Source: JADKAV01 sp963818505 (GTDB taxonomy: Bacteria; Actinomycetota; Actinomycetes; S36-B12; UBA10799). Taken from it: DNA of 64,000 nt. The stretch spans positions 124,001 through 188,000 of the forward strand of contig CAWFSJ010000001.1 in NCBI GenBank assembly GCA_963818505.1. The letters run 5' to 3'. Below are positions 8,502 through 17,948 of this stretch, in pieces. The position numbers and the translations under genes are program-made. Positions within the stretch are counted from its first letter, which is position 1, and every line of letters starts with the position of its first letter. The notes below the pieces were generated by a model. The model searched no databases. It was given only the letters and a program-made list of their open reading frames with translations, and was not told the DNA's origin.

Positions 8502-9544
8502 ACGATCCGCTGGTGTCTTCCGGAGCCGACGATTCCGAGCGCGTGGTCGAGGGCGCCCTTCGGCCCACAAGCCTGCACGACTTCATCGGTCAGGGCCGGG
8601 TCAAGGACCAGTTGCGCTTGGTCCTGTCGGCAGCCAAGCAGCGAGACCACGTGGCCGACCATGTCCTGCTCAGCGGTCCGCCCGGTCTGGGGAAGACCAC
8701 CCTGGCCATGATCATCGCAGCGGAGTTGGGCACCGCCCTGCGCTTGACCAGTGGACCGGCCATCACCCATGCGGGCGACCTCGCATCGATCCTGACTGCT
8801 CTGCAGCCCAACGATGTGCTGTTCATCGACGAGATCCACCGGTTGGCGCGCCCGGCCGAGGAGATGCTCTACATGGCCATGGAGGACTTCCGCGTGGACG
8901 TGGTCGTGGGCAAGGGCCCCGGGGCGACGTCGATCCCATTGGACCTGGCACCCTTCACTCTCGTGGGTGCGACGACCCGTTCGGGGTTGCTGCCCGGGCC
9001 GCTGCGCGACAGGTTCGGCTTCACGGCGCATATGGACTTCTACGAGCCGCAGGAGTTGCAGCAGATTGTGGCCCGCTCGGCCGGGCTGATGGACATCCCC
9101 GCCCAGCCGGAGGCGCTGGCGGTGATCGCTTCACGCTCGCGGGGCACACCACGCATCGCGAACCGCCTACTGCGTCGAGTGCGCGACTATGCCCAGATCC
9201 ACGGGGACTCCCGCGTGGACGTTCCCGCGACCTCCGCGGCCTTGGCCCTGTTCGAGGTGGATGAGAGCGGCCTGGACCGCCTCGACCGGGCGGTTCTTAC
9301 CGCACTGGTGGCCAACTTCTCCGGTGGTCCGGTCGGGCTGTCCACACTGGCGGTGGCTGTGGGGGAGGAGGCTGAGACCGTGGAAACGGTGTGTGAACCC
9401 TTCCTGTTGAGGTCCGGTTTCCTGGCACGCACGCCCCGGGGACGGGTCGCCACGGCGAAGGCATACGCTCATCTGGGGTTGTCCGTGCCGCTCGGCCCGG
9501 ACCAACTCACGCTGACCGATCCGCAGGACGCCGTCCAGGGCTAG
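8498..9544 (+). CDS. ruvB: Holliday junction branch-migration helicase RuvB
   Basis: 348-residue AAA+ motor. Walker A GPPGLGKT at 60-67, Walker B FIDE with D111-E112, sensor I region GATTRSG, arginine-finger region LRDRFGF, and a C-terminal winged helix. It drives branch migration with RuvA. GTG 8498 overlaps ruvA by four bases (GTGA). The last gene of the ruvCAB unit; yajC follows after 13 bases. Confidence 0.97.
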   Translation: MNDPLVSSGADDSERVVEGALRPTSLHDFIGQGRVKDQLRLVLSAAKQRDHVADHVLLSGPPGLGKTTLAMIIAAELGTALRLTSGPAITHAGDLASILTALQPNDVLFIDEIHRLARPAEEMLYMAMEDFRVDVVVGKGPGATSIPLDLAPFTLVGATTRSGLLPGPLRDRFGFTAHMDFYEPQELQQIVARSAGLMDIPAQPEALAVIASRSRGTPRIANRLLRRVRDYAQIHGDSRVDVPATSAALALFEVDESGLDRLDRAVLTALVANFSGGPVGLSTLAVAVGEEAETVETVCEPFLLRSGFLARTPRGRVATAKAYAHLGLSVPLGPDQLTLTDPQDAVQG

Positions 9545-9545
9545 A

Positions 9546-9551
9546 TAGGAT
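9546..9551 (+). promoter_or_regulatory. -10-like element TAGGAT before yajC
   Basis: TAGGAT fits the actinobacterial TANNNT -10 consensus and ends six bases before the yajC GTG, the spacing expected for a leaderless mRNA. No clear -35 is seen. Confidence 0.35.
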
Positions 9552-9557
9552 CGGGCA

Positions 9558-9821
9558 GTGGAATTCGTGATGCTGGCCATTCCGCTGATCCTGTTGGGCG
9601 GACTCTGGTTGGTGATGATCCGGCCCTTGCGGCAGCGGCAGAGGGAGGCGGCGTCCGCACAGATGGCGGTGCATGAAGGGGCGCGCATCATGACAACGGC
9701 CGGCATCTTCGGCACAGTCATGTGGGTGGAGGAAGAGACCATCGGTCTGGAGATCAGCGATGGTGTGGTCGTGAAGTATGCGCGCGCGGCAGTGGCCGAC
9801 GTGCTGGATGACGAGGGGTAG
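9558..9821 (+). CDS. yajC: Preprotein translocase accessory subunit YajC
   Basis: 87 residues: one N-terminal transmembrane helix (about 2-20), then the RPLRQRQRE positively charged segment and the GARIMTTAGIFGTV core typical of YajC. It associates with SecD-SecF in the membrane. GTG 9558 follows ruvB closely, with either a GATAGGA ribosome-site-like stretch or, more likely, a -10 element immediately upstream. Three bases separate it from secD. Confidence 0.9.
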   Translation: MEFVMLAIPLILLGGLWLVMIRPLRQRQREAASAQMAVHEGARIMTTAGIFGTVMWVEEETIGLEISDGVVVKYARAAVADVLDDEG

Positions 9822-9824
9822 CCT

Positions 9825-11567
9825 GTGGCACCGAATGCACGACCGAAGCCGTGGCGGCCATTGCTGGCACTGCTGGTCATCATCATTGGCCTGGGGGTCT
9901 GGGCCCTGTGGCCCGGCACCTCCCACGTCCCGCGTCTGGGACTCGACCTGCAAGGCGGGACCCAGGTCATCCTGGTTCCCAAGCAGGCCGAAGGCACCGC
10001 TGACATCACCGACGAGCAGTTGCAGCAGACCGTCGAGATCATCCGGCAGCGAGTCAACGGTTTCGGAGTTGCCGAAGCGGACGTGGCAATCCAGGGGTCC
10101 GGTAACGACGCTGCCATCGTGGTGTCGGTCCCCGGGGTAAACCAGCGCGAGATCGCCCAGCAGCTCAGCCAGACGGCCCTGCTGGACTTCCGACCCGTGT
10201 CCACGATCGTGGATCCCGCGATCATCGACCCTTCGACGCTGCAACCGGCCGACACGACGCCGAACAACAACAACAAGAAGAAGAACAACAACAACAGCTC
10301 CAACAACAACTCCAACAACAACGGCGGAGCGTCTGGCGGGGCCAGCTTCGCTGAGACCTCTCCGAGCCCGACAGCCAGCCCCAGCCCGACGGCCAGTCCT
10401 AGCGCAGCCGCTGACAACACCAACCAGACCGACAAGACCAACGGACTCGTGCCGCCGGTCGAAGGCGACAGTGCCAACGACCCGGCGCTCGAGGATGCTC
10501 TGCTGAACCTCGACTGCACGAATGTGGCCAGCCGACAGGGTGGCAAGCCGGACAACCCTGAGAAGTGGATCGTCACCTGCGACCGCGAAGGAACGGGCAA
10601 GTACTTGCTGGAGCCCGCCTTCATCAAGGGCACGTCCATCACGAACGCGACGGCGGAACTGGCCCAAGGTGGTGCCGGCTGGGTCGTGAACCTGGAGTTC
10701 GACGCGGAGGGCACCGACGCGCTGTCGGAGATCTCCAACCGGCTCGTGAGCCTTCCCTCGCCGCAGAACCAGTTCGGCATCGTCCTCGACGGCCTGGTGG
10801 TGTCCGCTCCGTTCTTCCAACAGCCCATCAACGACGGCCGGGCACAGATCAGCGGGAACTTCTCCCCTGAGGAAGCCAAGAACCTGGCACAGGTTCTCAA
10901 GTTCGGTGCACTGCCGCTCACCTTGAACATCGCCTCCGTCGAGACGGTCACACCAACATTGGGCGCGGACTACCTCAAGGTCGGATTGTTCGCAGGTGCG
11001 GTCGGGCTGTTCCTGGTCATCCTGTACCTCTTGTTCTACTACCGGGCCCTCGGAATGGTGGCCGTCGTCTCCCTGGTCATCGCGGCGATCATCACTTACT
11101 TCGTGTTCGTGATCCTGGGTCGCACGGTCGGGCTGGCCCTGACGTTGGCCGGTGTCGCGGGCGCGATCGTGGCCATCGGTATCACGGCGGACTCCTTCGT
11201 TGTGTATTTCGAACGCATCCGGGACGAAGTCCGTGAGGGCCGCAGCCTTCGTGCAGCATGTGACGCCGGCTGGGCGCGCGCCAGGAACACTATCCTGGCC
11301 GCCGACTTCGTCTCGTTGCTGGCGGCGGCGATCCTCTACTTCCTGTCGGTGGGGGCCGTGCGAGGCTTCGCGTTCGTGCTGGGTCTGACCACGCTCATAG
11401 ACGTGATGGTGGCCTTCATGTTCACCCGTCCCATGGTGACCTTGTTGGCTCGCAACAGGTGGTTCACCAGTGGACATCCGCTTACAGGCCTTGATCCGAA
11501 ACGGCTCGGGGTCAAGATCGATCCCGAGCAGCCGGATTCTCGTACCGGCGAAAAGGTGGAGGTCTGA
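9825..11567 (+). CDS. secD: Protein translocase subunit SecD, with an Asn-rich insertion
   Basis: 580 residues. TM1 at about 12-30, the first periplasmic-type domain starting LGLDLQGGTQV at 38-48, then five transmembrane helices in the C-terminal third (from about residue 380). SecDF uses the proton gradient to pull preproteins out of SecYEG. Between residues 145 and 205 lies a low-complexity insertion: an Asn-rich part (146-166, broken by Lys and Ser) and a Ser-Pro-Thr part. It sits in the extracytoplasmic domain, where family members vary in length. GTG 9825; the TGA shares a base with the secF ATG. Confidence 0.95.
   Translation: MAPNARPKPWRPLLALLVIIIGLGVWALWPGTSHVPRLGLDLQGGTQVILVPKQAEGTADITDEQLQQTVEIIRQRVNGFGVAEADVAIQGSGNDAAIVVSVPGVNQREIAQQLSQTALLDFRPVSTIVDPAIIDPSTLQPADTTPNNNNKKKNNNNSSNNNSNNNGGASGGASFAETSPSPTASPSPTASPSAAADNTNQTDKTNGLVPPVEGDSANDPALEDALLNLDCTNVASRQGGKPDNPEKWIVTCDREGTGKYLLEPAFIKGTSITNATAELAQGGAGWVVNLEFDAEGTDALSEISNRLVSLPSPQNQFGIVLDGLVVSAPFFQQPINDGRAQISGNFSPEEAKNLAQVLKFGALPLTLNIASVETVTPTLGADYLKVGLFAGAVGLFLVILYLLFYYRALGMVAVVSLVIAAIITYFVFVILGRTVGLALTLAGVAGAIVAIGITADSFVVYFERIRDEVREGRSLRAACDAGWARARNTILAADFVSLLAAAILYFLSVGAVRGFAFVLGLTTLIDVMVAFMFTRPMVTLLARNRWFTSGHPLTGLDPKRLGVKIDPEQPDSRTGEKVEV
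10263..10322 (+). repeat. AAC/AAG trinucleotide-rich tract inside secD
   Basis: Mostly AAC codons with a run of AAG and a few TCC or AGC codons, coding the Asn-rich part of the SecD insertion. Strongly different in base composition from the surrounding high-GC sequence; length changes of three bases would keep the frame. Confidence 0.85.
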
Positions 11568-12703
11568 TGTCCAAGTTCGGTGATCTTGGCGGCAAGCTCT
11601 ACCGCGGTGAGGTGTCCTACAACATCGTCGGTCGTCGCAAGACGTGGTACATCGTCTCGGCGCTGATTCTGCTGCTCGCACTCGGGGGGATCTTCCTTCG
11701 CGGCCTGAACCTCGGAATCGAGTTCAAGGGCGGTGCGGAGTTCTACGTCCCCAGCACGTCGTGCACCATCCAGGACGCTCGTGATGCTGTGACCGGCGCC
11801 GGCGTCCAAGTGGCGGCCGTCACTGAGATCGGCTCGGACAACATCAGAGCCCAGACGCCCAACGTAACGCCGGAGGAGAGCACGGCCGTGGTCGACGCCT
11901 TGTCGAGCGCGTGTGGTGTCACCGCCGATGAGATCTCCAGCCGGGACGTCGGCCCGACGTGGGGTGGGGAGATCACACGACAGGCCTTCATCGCGCTAGG
12001 GGTCTTCCTGCTGGCGGTGGTCATCTTCTTGTCGGTCTACTTCCAGTGGCAGATGGCCGTGGCCGCTCTGGTGGCCCTGATCCACGACATCGTGATCACG
12101 ACAGGCATCTACGCGCTGGTCGGGTTCGAGGTCACACCCGCGACCGTGATCGGGCTGCTGACGATCCTCGGTTACTCGCTCTACGACACCGTGGTCGTGT
12201 TCGACAAGGTCAAGGAGAACACCCGGGGTGTAACGGGTCAGAGTCGCTACACCTACAGCGAACTGGCCAACCTAGCGCTGAACCAGACGCTGATCCGATC
12301 GATCAACACCAGCATCGTGGCGTTGCTGCCCGTGGCCTCGATCCTGTTCGTCGGCGCGGGTCTACTCGGCGCGGGCACCCTGAAGGACCTGGCACTGGTT
12401 CTGTTCATCGGAATGGCGGTCGGTACATACTCGTCGATCTTCGTGGCGACTCCGGTGCTGTGTCAGTTGATGGAGCGTCAACCTGCGATCAAGGCGCTGG
12501 ATGCCAGAGTCACCAAACGTCGGGCCTCCCGCGGGGAGTCCGGGCCGTCGATGGCGAAGGTCGGCTCCGGGTCCGGTGCTGACTCCGCGCCTGTTGCCAC
12601 CGGTGGCCTCGCCGCGCCGGTCGATCGCCAGCACCGGCAGAATCGCGATGCTTCAGGTCGTTCGCAGCCCAAACGGTCCACGCGGTCCAAGCGGCGCCAC
12701 TGA
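11567..12703 (+). CDS. secF: Protein translocase subunit SecF
   Basis: 378 residues with the SecF pattern: TM1 at about 25-45, the LGIEFKGGAEF motif after it, a periplasmic-type domain, and five C-terminal helices including ALIHDIVITTGIYALVGFEV and GYSLYDTVVVFDKVKEN. The last about 65 residues are a Ser/Arg/Gly-rich basic tail. It forms the SecDF complex with the upstream gene. ATG 11567 overlaps the secD TGA by one base. Confidence 0.96.
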   Translation: MSKFGDLGGKLYRGEVSYNIVGRRKTWYIVSALILLLALGGIFLRGLNLGIEFKGGAEFYVPSTSCTIQDARDAVTGAGVQVAAVTEIGSDNIRAQTPNVTPEESTAVVDALSSACGVTADEISSRDVGPTWGGEITRQAFIALGVFLLAVVIFLSVYFQWQMAVAALVALIHDIVITTGIYALVGFEVTPATVIGLLTILGYSLYDTVVVFDKVKENTRGVTGQSRYTYSELANLALNQTLIRSINTSIVALLPVASILFVGAGLLGAGTLKDLALVLFIGMAVGTYSSIFVATPVLCQLMERQPAIKALDARVTKRRASRGESGPSMAKVGSGSGADSAPVATGGLAAPVDRQHRQNRDASGRSQPKRSTRSKRRH

Positions 12704-12756
12704 GCAGATCGTCGCCCACCCCGTAGACTTACGTACCTAGGCGAGGCGGTGAGCAC

Positions 12757-15030
12757 GTGGCCAGGGACGCGCAGGCTTCGGACACCGAGGAATCGGTGCC
12801 CACTCCAGCCAGCCTTGTCCAGGACCTGCCCCGCCGTCGGCAATTGCTGTCGCGTCTGACGGGAAGCACCCGCAGTTCGGTCCCCGAACTCGAGCCACTG
12901 CTGCGCACACTGCGCCAGTTTCATCCGAAGGCGAATCGGCAGGTCGTGGAACGCGCCTACGTGATGGCCGCATACTGGCATGCCGACCAGGTTCGGCGAA
13001 GCGGCGAGCCCTACATCACCCACCCCCTGGCTGTGGCCACGATCCTGGCCGAACTCGGTATGACGCCGACCACGCTTGCTGCGGCCCTGCTGCACGACAC
13101 GGTGGAGGACACCGGTTACGAACTCGAGAAACTTCGTGAGGATTTCGGCGACGAGGTGGCGCGCCTGGTCGATGGAGTGACGAAACTGGACAAGGTCCAG
13201 TACGGGGACGCATCCGCGGCGGAGACGGTCCGCAAGATGGTCGTGGCCATGGCCCGGGACATCCGGGTGCTCGTCATCAAGCTGGCCGACCGTCTGCACA
13301 ACATGCGCACGATCGCCTGGCTGCCGGAGAAGAAGCAGCAGAAGAAGGCCCGGGAGACCCTCGAGATCTACGCCCCTCTCGCGCATCGCCTGGGCATGAA
13401 CACCATCAAGTGGGAGTTGGAGGATCTCGCCTTCGCCACCCTCTACCCCAAGATGTACGACGAGATCGTTCGGCTCGTCGGTCAGCGCGCACCGTCGCGT
13501 GACGAGTACCTAGGGCAGGTCCTGAACCTCATCGACGAGGAATTGAAGACCAACCGGATCCGTGCCAAGGTAAATGGCCGGCCGAAGCACTACTACAGCG
13601 TGTACCAGAAGATGATCGTGCGCGGGCGCGACTTCGCCGACATCTACGACCTGGTCGGTGTGCGGATCCTCGTGGACTCCATCCAGGACTGCTACGGGGT
13701 GCTGGGTCTTCTGCATGCCAAATGGAATCCGGTGCCGGGGCGGTTCAAGGACTACATCGCCAGCCCTCGATACGGCGTTTACCGGTCTTTGCACACAACT
13801 GTGATCGGCCCCGAAGGTAAGCCCGTGGAGGTGCAGATCCGCACCCAGGAGATGCATCAGCAGGCTGAGTACGGAGTGGCTGCCCACTGGCGGTACAAGC
13901 AGGGCCGAAGTGCCACGGAAGGCCCCGACGAGTTCGCATGGCTGCGCCAGTTGCTCGAATGGCAGCGCGAGACCGAGGACCCCGACGAGTTCCTGGACAG
14001 CCTGCGCTACGAACTCGGTACCGGCGAGTTGTTCGTGTTCACCCCCAAGGGCGACGTGATCTCTCTGCCCGCCGGCTCAACGCCAGTTGACTTCGCATAC
14101 TCGGTTCACACCGAGGTCGGCCACCGAACAATTGGGGCCCGCGTGAACGGGAAGCTCGTTCCCTTGGAGTCGCAACTGGACAACGGCGACACCGTGGAGA
14201 TCTTCACGTCGAAGACCCAGGGGCAGGGACCTTCCCGGGATTGGCTGAACTTCGTCGCGTCGCCGCGGGCGCGCAGCAAGATCCGCGCATGGTTCTCCCG
14301 GGAGCGCCGCGAGGAAGCCGTGGAGCACGGCAAGGACGCGCTATTGCGCGAGTTGCGACGGCGATCACTTCCGATGCAGCGCCTGTTGAACACCCCCGAC
14401 CTGCTGAGCATCGCCGCGTACTACCGCATGTCGGATGTGAGTGCGCTTTACGCGGCGATCGGGGAGAGCCGTCTGGATGCCGCGGTCGTCGTCGATCGCC
14501 TCATCGCCGGCCGTGGGGGCACCGAGGCGGCCACCGATGACGCTGAGGAAGAAACCCCACCGCCGTCCATCCGCTCCGGGCCGACAGGGGACCCAGGGGT
14601 GGTCGTGGCCGGCGCCGACGACGTGTGGGTACGGCTGTCCAAGTGCTGCACACCTGTGCCGGGCGACGAGATCATGGGCTTCGTGACCCGCGGAAACGGC
14701 GTCTCGGTTCACCGGCGCGACTGCGTGAACTTCCCCGAACTCGCCGCGCACAAAGACCGTCTCGTGGAGGTCGAGTGGCGGCCCAGCGCCCAGTCGGTGT
14801 TCCTGGTCAATATCCAGGTCGAGGCCCTCGACCGTGCTCGCCTGCTCTCGGATGTCACCAGGGTGTTGTCCGATCATCACGTGAACATCCTGTCGGCTAG
14901 CTCCACGACGAATCGCGACCGCATAGCCATCTCGCGGTTCACGTTCGAGATGGCCGACCCCAAGCACCTCGGTGCGGTGCTCAAGGGAGTACGCGGGGTC
15001 GAAGGGGTCTTCGACGCCCAACGGGTCTGA
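12757..15030 (+). CDS. rel: Bifunctional (p)ppGpp synthetase/hydrolase Rel
   Basis: 757 residues in the long RSH arrangement. N-terminal HD hydrolase domain with H89 and H113-D114 (LLHDTVEDTGY), then the synthetase domain (RPKHYYSVYQKM, IYDLVGVRILV), a TGS domain (FVFTPKGDVISLP), a zinc-finger/helical region (SKCCTPVPGDEI) and a C-terminal ACT domain. Intact HD and synthetase motifs indicate both synthesis and breakdown of the alarmone. GTG 12757 is 53 bases after secF; TAGACT at 12724-12729 may be its -10. Converges with the DUF349 gene, nine bases between stops. Confidence 0.96.
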   Translation: MARDAQASDTEESVPTPASLVQDLPRRRQLLSRLTGSTRSSVPELEPLLRTLRQFHPKANRQVVERAYVMAAYWHADQVRRSGEPYITHPLAVATILAELGMTPTTLAAALLHDTVEDTGYELEKLREDFGDEVARLVDGVTKLDKVQYGDASAAETVRKMVVAMARDIRVLVIKLADRLHNMRTIAWLPEKKQQKKARETLEIYAPLAHRLGMNTIKWELEDLAFATLYPKMYDEIVRLVGQRAPSRDEYLGQVLNLIDEELKTNRIRAKVNGRPKHYYSVYQKMIVRGRDFADIYDLVGVRILVDSIQDCYGVLGLLHAKWNPVPGRFKDYIASPRYGVYRSLHTTVIGPEGKPVEVQIRTQEMHQQAEYGVAAHWRYKQGRSATEGPDEFAWLRQLLEWQRETEDPDEFLDSLRYELGTGELFVFTPKGDVISLPAGSTPVDFAYSVHTEVGHRTIGARVNGKLVPLESQLDNGDTVEIFTSKTQGQGPSRDWLNFVASPRARSKIRAWFSRERREEAVEHGKDALLRELRRRSLPMQRLLNTPDLLSIAAYYRMSDVSALYAAIGESRLDAAVVVDRLIAGRGGTEAATDDAEEETPPPSIRSGPTGDPGVVVAGADDVWVRLSKCCTPVPGDEIMGFVTRGNGVSVHRRDCVNFPELAAHKDRLVEVEWRPSAQSVFLVNIQVEALDRARLLSDVTRVLSDHHVNILSASSTTNRDRIAISRFTFEMADPKHLGAVLKGVRGVEGVFDAQRV

Positions 15031-15039
15031 GGCGCGGAC

Positions 15040-16305
15040 CTACAGCGTCGAGAGGCTCTGCTCGGCCGACTGCAGCATGAGTTGCTGCTGTGCCAGTGTC
15101 TGCTGGGCCTTCTCGATGCGACCGGCGTCTCCTGATTCCTGCGCGCTGGCCAATTCCTTCTCCAGCTTCGTGACCGAAGCCCGGTAGGCGTCGACCAGTC
15201 CCTGGGCGCGGTCGCGGATCTCCGGGTTGCTGCGCCGCCACGACGAGGTCTCCGCGCTGCGAATGGCATCGTCCACCGCCCGTAGCCGGGTGTCAATCTT
15301 GCGCATGTCGGCTCGGGGAACGTGACCGATGTCCGACCACTCGCCCTGGATGTCCCGATACGCCTTGCGTGCTGCCTTCGCGTCCTTGACCGGCAGCAGG
15401 GCCTCCGCCTTCGCGACCAGTGCCTTCTTGGCTGCCAGGTTCTGCTTCTGTTCCCCGTCGCGGGCGTTGAGGGCTGCCTTGCGGGCGGAGAAGAACTTCT
15501 CCTGCGCGCCACGGAACCGCTGCCACAAAGCCTCGTCGTCCTTCTTGCCGGCGAAACCAGCTTTCTTCCACTGCTCCATGAGTTCCCGGAACTCAGTGGC
15601 TGTCGCCTGCCAGTCGGTGGAATCTGCCAGCGCCTGCGCCTTGTCCGCCAACTCGGTCTTGGCCGCGATCGCGGCGACACGTTTGCGGTCCTGCTCGTCG
15701 CGGTGGGTCTTGCGGGCCTTGTCGAACGTCCTGCGCGCGGTCCGGAACCGTTCCCACAGTGCGTCAGTCTCCGGACGCTGGTCGGTGCCGGGCTTCGGGA
15801 GCACCTTCCACTGGTCCACCAGCTCGCGGAACTGCTCTCCTGTCTGCTTCCAGGAGGTGGATGTGGCAAGGGCCTCGGCCTGCTCGACGATCGCCTGACG
15901 GGCCTGTTGAGCCTGCTCTCTTGCCGCTTTGCGTTCCTCGTCGAGGATCTGCGTGCGGATGTGAGCGAGGACCTCGAGCTGACCGATCCGGGCCATCAGC
16001 AAGGAGATGTCGCCGACGAAGCCGGGTTCCTCTAGTGCCTGGCGTGCCTTGCCGGCAACGGCCAGGGCTTCGCGGGGGGAGCACTTGTTGTCGGCCAGGC
16101 GTGTGGCCGTCAGTTCCAGGGAGTGGCTCAGGTCGGTGTATTTCAGCGCGTAGTACTGCAGCGCCTCCTCGGGGGTGCCGGCGGCATACTGTCCGACTGG
16201 GCGTTCGCTGCCGTCGGGAAGCCGCAGGAAGACGGTACCGTCTTCGCCGACGCGCCCGAACGACTCGGCCGGTGCCGGCCCAGGGGTGGGTGTCTGGTCG
16301 GTCAT
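15040..16305 (-). CDS. DUF349-repeat protein
   Basis: 421 residues, highly helical and charged. Several repeats of about 70 residues share the pattern ...W(K/Q)...G..F..LV/ME.WK......G...ALW..FR.AR..F, the DUF349 signature; examples are WKQTGEQFRELVDQWK and WQATATEFRELMEQWK. Molecular function of the family is not established; it is widespread in actinobacteria next to rel. The ATG at 16305 begins MTDQTPTPGPAP; the frame extends further upstream into ppiB but as a shadow. It follows ppiB by seven bases and is probably cotranscribed. Confidence 0.85.
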   Translation of the reverse strand: MTDQTPTPGPAPAESFGRVGEDGTVFLRLPDGSERPVGQYAAGTPEEALQYYALKYTDLSHSLELTATRLADNKCSPREALAVAGKARQALEEPGFVGDISLLMARIGQLEVLAHIRTQILDEERKAAREQAQQARQAIVEQAEALATSTSWKQTGEQFRELVDQWKVLPKPGTDQRPETDALWERFRTARRTFDKARKTHRDEQDRKRVAAIAAKTELADKAQALADSTDWQATATEFRELMEQWKKAGFAGKKDDEALWQRFRGAQEKFFSARKAALNARDGEQKQNLAAKKALVAKAEALLPVKDAKAARKAYRDIQGEWSDIGHVPRADMRKIDTRLRAVDDAIRSAETSSWRRSNPEIRDRAQGLVDAYRASVTKLEKELASAQESGDAGRIEKAQQTLAQQQLMLQSAEQSLSTL

Positions 16306-16312
16306 TTCAGTC

Positions 16313-17134
16313 CTAGTTCTCGATTGCTGCGGTCTTGATGACGATGGGCTGTGCAGGTGGGCCATCAGTTGCATCCGATGATCCGGGTTCCACCCCGCCT
16401 GCTGCAACGTACTTAACCACGGGAAGCCCCGAGGTGACCTTCCCGACGATCGTGTAGCCGGCCGGCAGGGTCGTGTCCTTGTACACCAGGAACACCTGGC
16501 TGCTCGCGGTGTCGGGTCCTCGGTTCGCCATCGCCACCGTGCCCGCGGGGTAGTTGTTCTCACCCTCGGCGGGAAGGTTCTCGTCGGGCAGCTCGAAGCC
16601 GACGTCGCCGGTCCCATCGGCTCCAGGCGAACCGCACTGCAGGACGAAGATGCCAGCCGTGGTCAGACGGTGGCAGAAGTTGCCGCTGTAGTAGCCCTCA
16701 TCGGTGAGGAAAGCGATGCCGTTGGCGTTCTTCGGTGCGGACTTGGTGTCCAGGGCGACGGTGATCTGCCCGCAGTTGGTGTTCAGCACCCATGTGGCGT
16801 CCGGGCCCAGTTGTTGGTCGGCGGGTTTGGGCCATGTCCGGCCATCGGTGCGAGGCTCACCTGCGTCCTGGCAACTGACACCCTCCGGGGTGGGAACCGG
16901 ACCGGGTGTGGCCTCTTGGCTGGCGGAGGGCTCAGGTGAGGCTTCCGCGCTGACCTGATCTGTACCCGAATCCGGCCAGACGGCCCACGCCACAGCGCCG
17001 GCGATGACAACCGCGGCAGCGCCCATTCCGATGATGCGGTTGCGGCGGGCGCGCTGCGCGGACTCGATGCGGCGCTGCTGCTGGCGATCCGCCTTCGCGC
17101 GCGCGAGTTGTTTGCGCCGCTTCTCGCCTGACAT
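16313..17134 (-). CDS. ppiB: Membrane-anchored peptidyl-prolyl cis-trans isomerase (cyclophilin)
   Basis: 273 residues. Basic N-terminus (MSGEKRRKQLARAKADRQQQRR), one transmembrane helix at about 36-54, a Ser/Pro/Glu linker, then a cyclophilin domain (NFCHRLTTAGIFVLQCG, SSQVFLVYKD). It should catalyse proline isomerisation outside the membrane. ATG 17134 has an AGGAGG complement at 17139-17144; an in-frame start nine codons upstream lacks one. A TAGACT complement at 17177-17182 is a candidate -10. Transcribed divergently from the metallo-hydrolase. Confidence 0.9.
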   Translation of the reverse strand: MSGEKRRKQLARAKADRQQQRRIESAQRARRNRIIGMGAAAVVIAGAVAWAVWPDSGTDQVSAEASPEPSASQEATPGPVPTPEGVSCQDAGEPRTDGRTWPKPADQQLGPDATWVLNTNCGQITVALDTKSAPKNANGIAFLTDEGYYSGNFCHRLTTAGIFVLQCGSPGADGTGDVGFELPDENLPAEGENNYPAGTVAMANRGPDTASSQVFLVYKDTTLPAGYTIVGKVTSGLPVVKYVAAGGVEPGSSDATDGPPAQPIVIKTAAIEN

Positions 17135-17218
17135 GGTTCCTCCTGACCCCGACCCCCTCACAGGCGGGCAGGAGTGAGTCTACGTGGCCGCTGGATCCGT
17201 GGCGCCGCGTGTCACGGA

Positions 17219-17224
17219 TAGTCT
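17219..17224 (+). promoter_or_regulatory. -10-like element TAGTCT before the metallo-hydrolase gene
   Basis: TAGTCT ends seven bases before GTG 17232, consistent with leaderless transcription and supporting that GTG over the upstream in-frame GTG at 17184. Confidence 0.35.
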
Positions 17225-17231
17225 TGTGTGT

Positions 17232-17948
17232 GTGTTGATCGCAGGATTCCCGGCCGGCCCTTGGGGGACCAACTGCTTCGTGGTTGCCACCGGGCCCGGC
17301 AGCGAGTGCATCGTTATCGACCCGGGCAAGGACGCCATGGACCCGCTGGACGAGCTCGTGCGCGAGCACGGCCTACAACCGGTCGCGGTGCTGCTCACGC
17401 ACGGCCACTTGGACCATATGTGGTCGGTGACGCCGGTGTGCGAAGCCCGTGACATCCCGGCCTTCATCCATCCTGCCGATCGCCACCTGCTGGCCGATCC
17501 GATGGCCGGGATCTCCGGCGACACCCGTTTGATGTTCGAGCAGATGACCGGGGGTCGTCTGCAGTTCGCAGAACCCGACGATGTGCTCACCCTTGAGGAC
17601 GACAGCCCGATCGAGGTGGCCGGCCTGCAGATCGACGTCCGGCACGCTCCGGGGCACACGCCAGGCTCGACGGTCTTCCTCACTTCGGGTGAGGCGGACG
17701 TCCCGCCGATCATGTATTCAGGTGATCTGCTGTTCGCCGGATCGATCGGGCGCACCGATCTGCCCGGTGGGGACACCGCACAGATGATGAAGTCCTTGGC
17801 GACAGTGGTGCTGACTCAGCCGGAGGAGATGGTGGTGCTTCCCGGGCATGGGCCACAGACGACGATCGGCGAGGAGCTGGCGGCAAATCCGTTCCTGGCC
17901 CAGGCGCGAGAGAATCACCTCCAGATGCCCCCAGGGCGGGGCCTGTGA
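17232..17948 (+). CDS. Metallo-beta-lactamase-fold hydrolase (glyoxalase II-like)
   Basis: 238 residues. The THGHLDH metal motif and downstream His and Asp residues (APGHTPGS, YSGDLLF, GHGPQTT) define a metallo-beta-lactamase fold of the hydroxyacylglutathione-hydrolase type; the real thioester substrate in actinobacteria is uncertain. GTG 17232 gives the N-terminus MLIAGFPAG, which matches the start of homologues at this position (for example Rv2581c); a longer version from 17184 would lie over the proposed promoter. It overlaps hisS by four bases, as in mycobacteria where the genes are neighbours. Confidence 0.86.
   Translation: MLIAGFPAGPWGTNCFVVATGPGSECIVIDPGKDAMDPLDELVREHGLQPVAVLLTHGHLDHMWSVTPVCEARDIPAFIHPADRHLLADPMAGISGDTRLMFEQMTGGRLQFAEPDDVLTLEDDSPIEVAGLQIDVRHAPGHTPGSTVFLTSGEADVPPIMYSGDLLFAGSIGRTDLPGGDTAQMMKSLATVVLTQPEEMVVLPGHGPQTTIGEELAANPFLAQARENHLQMPPGRGL

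Noticed and set aside
9507..11681. 724-codon minus-strand open frame over secD
   Set aside because: Antisense to a gene with full SecD features; no recognisable domain or ribosome site.
17184..17231. Longer N-terminus of the metallo-hydrolase from GTG 17184
   Set aside because: It overlies the -10-like element and adds residues not expected in the family; GTG 17232 gives the conserved start.
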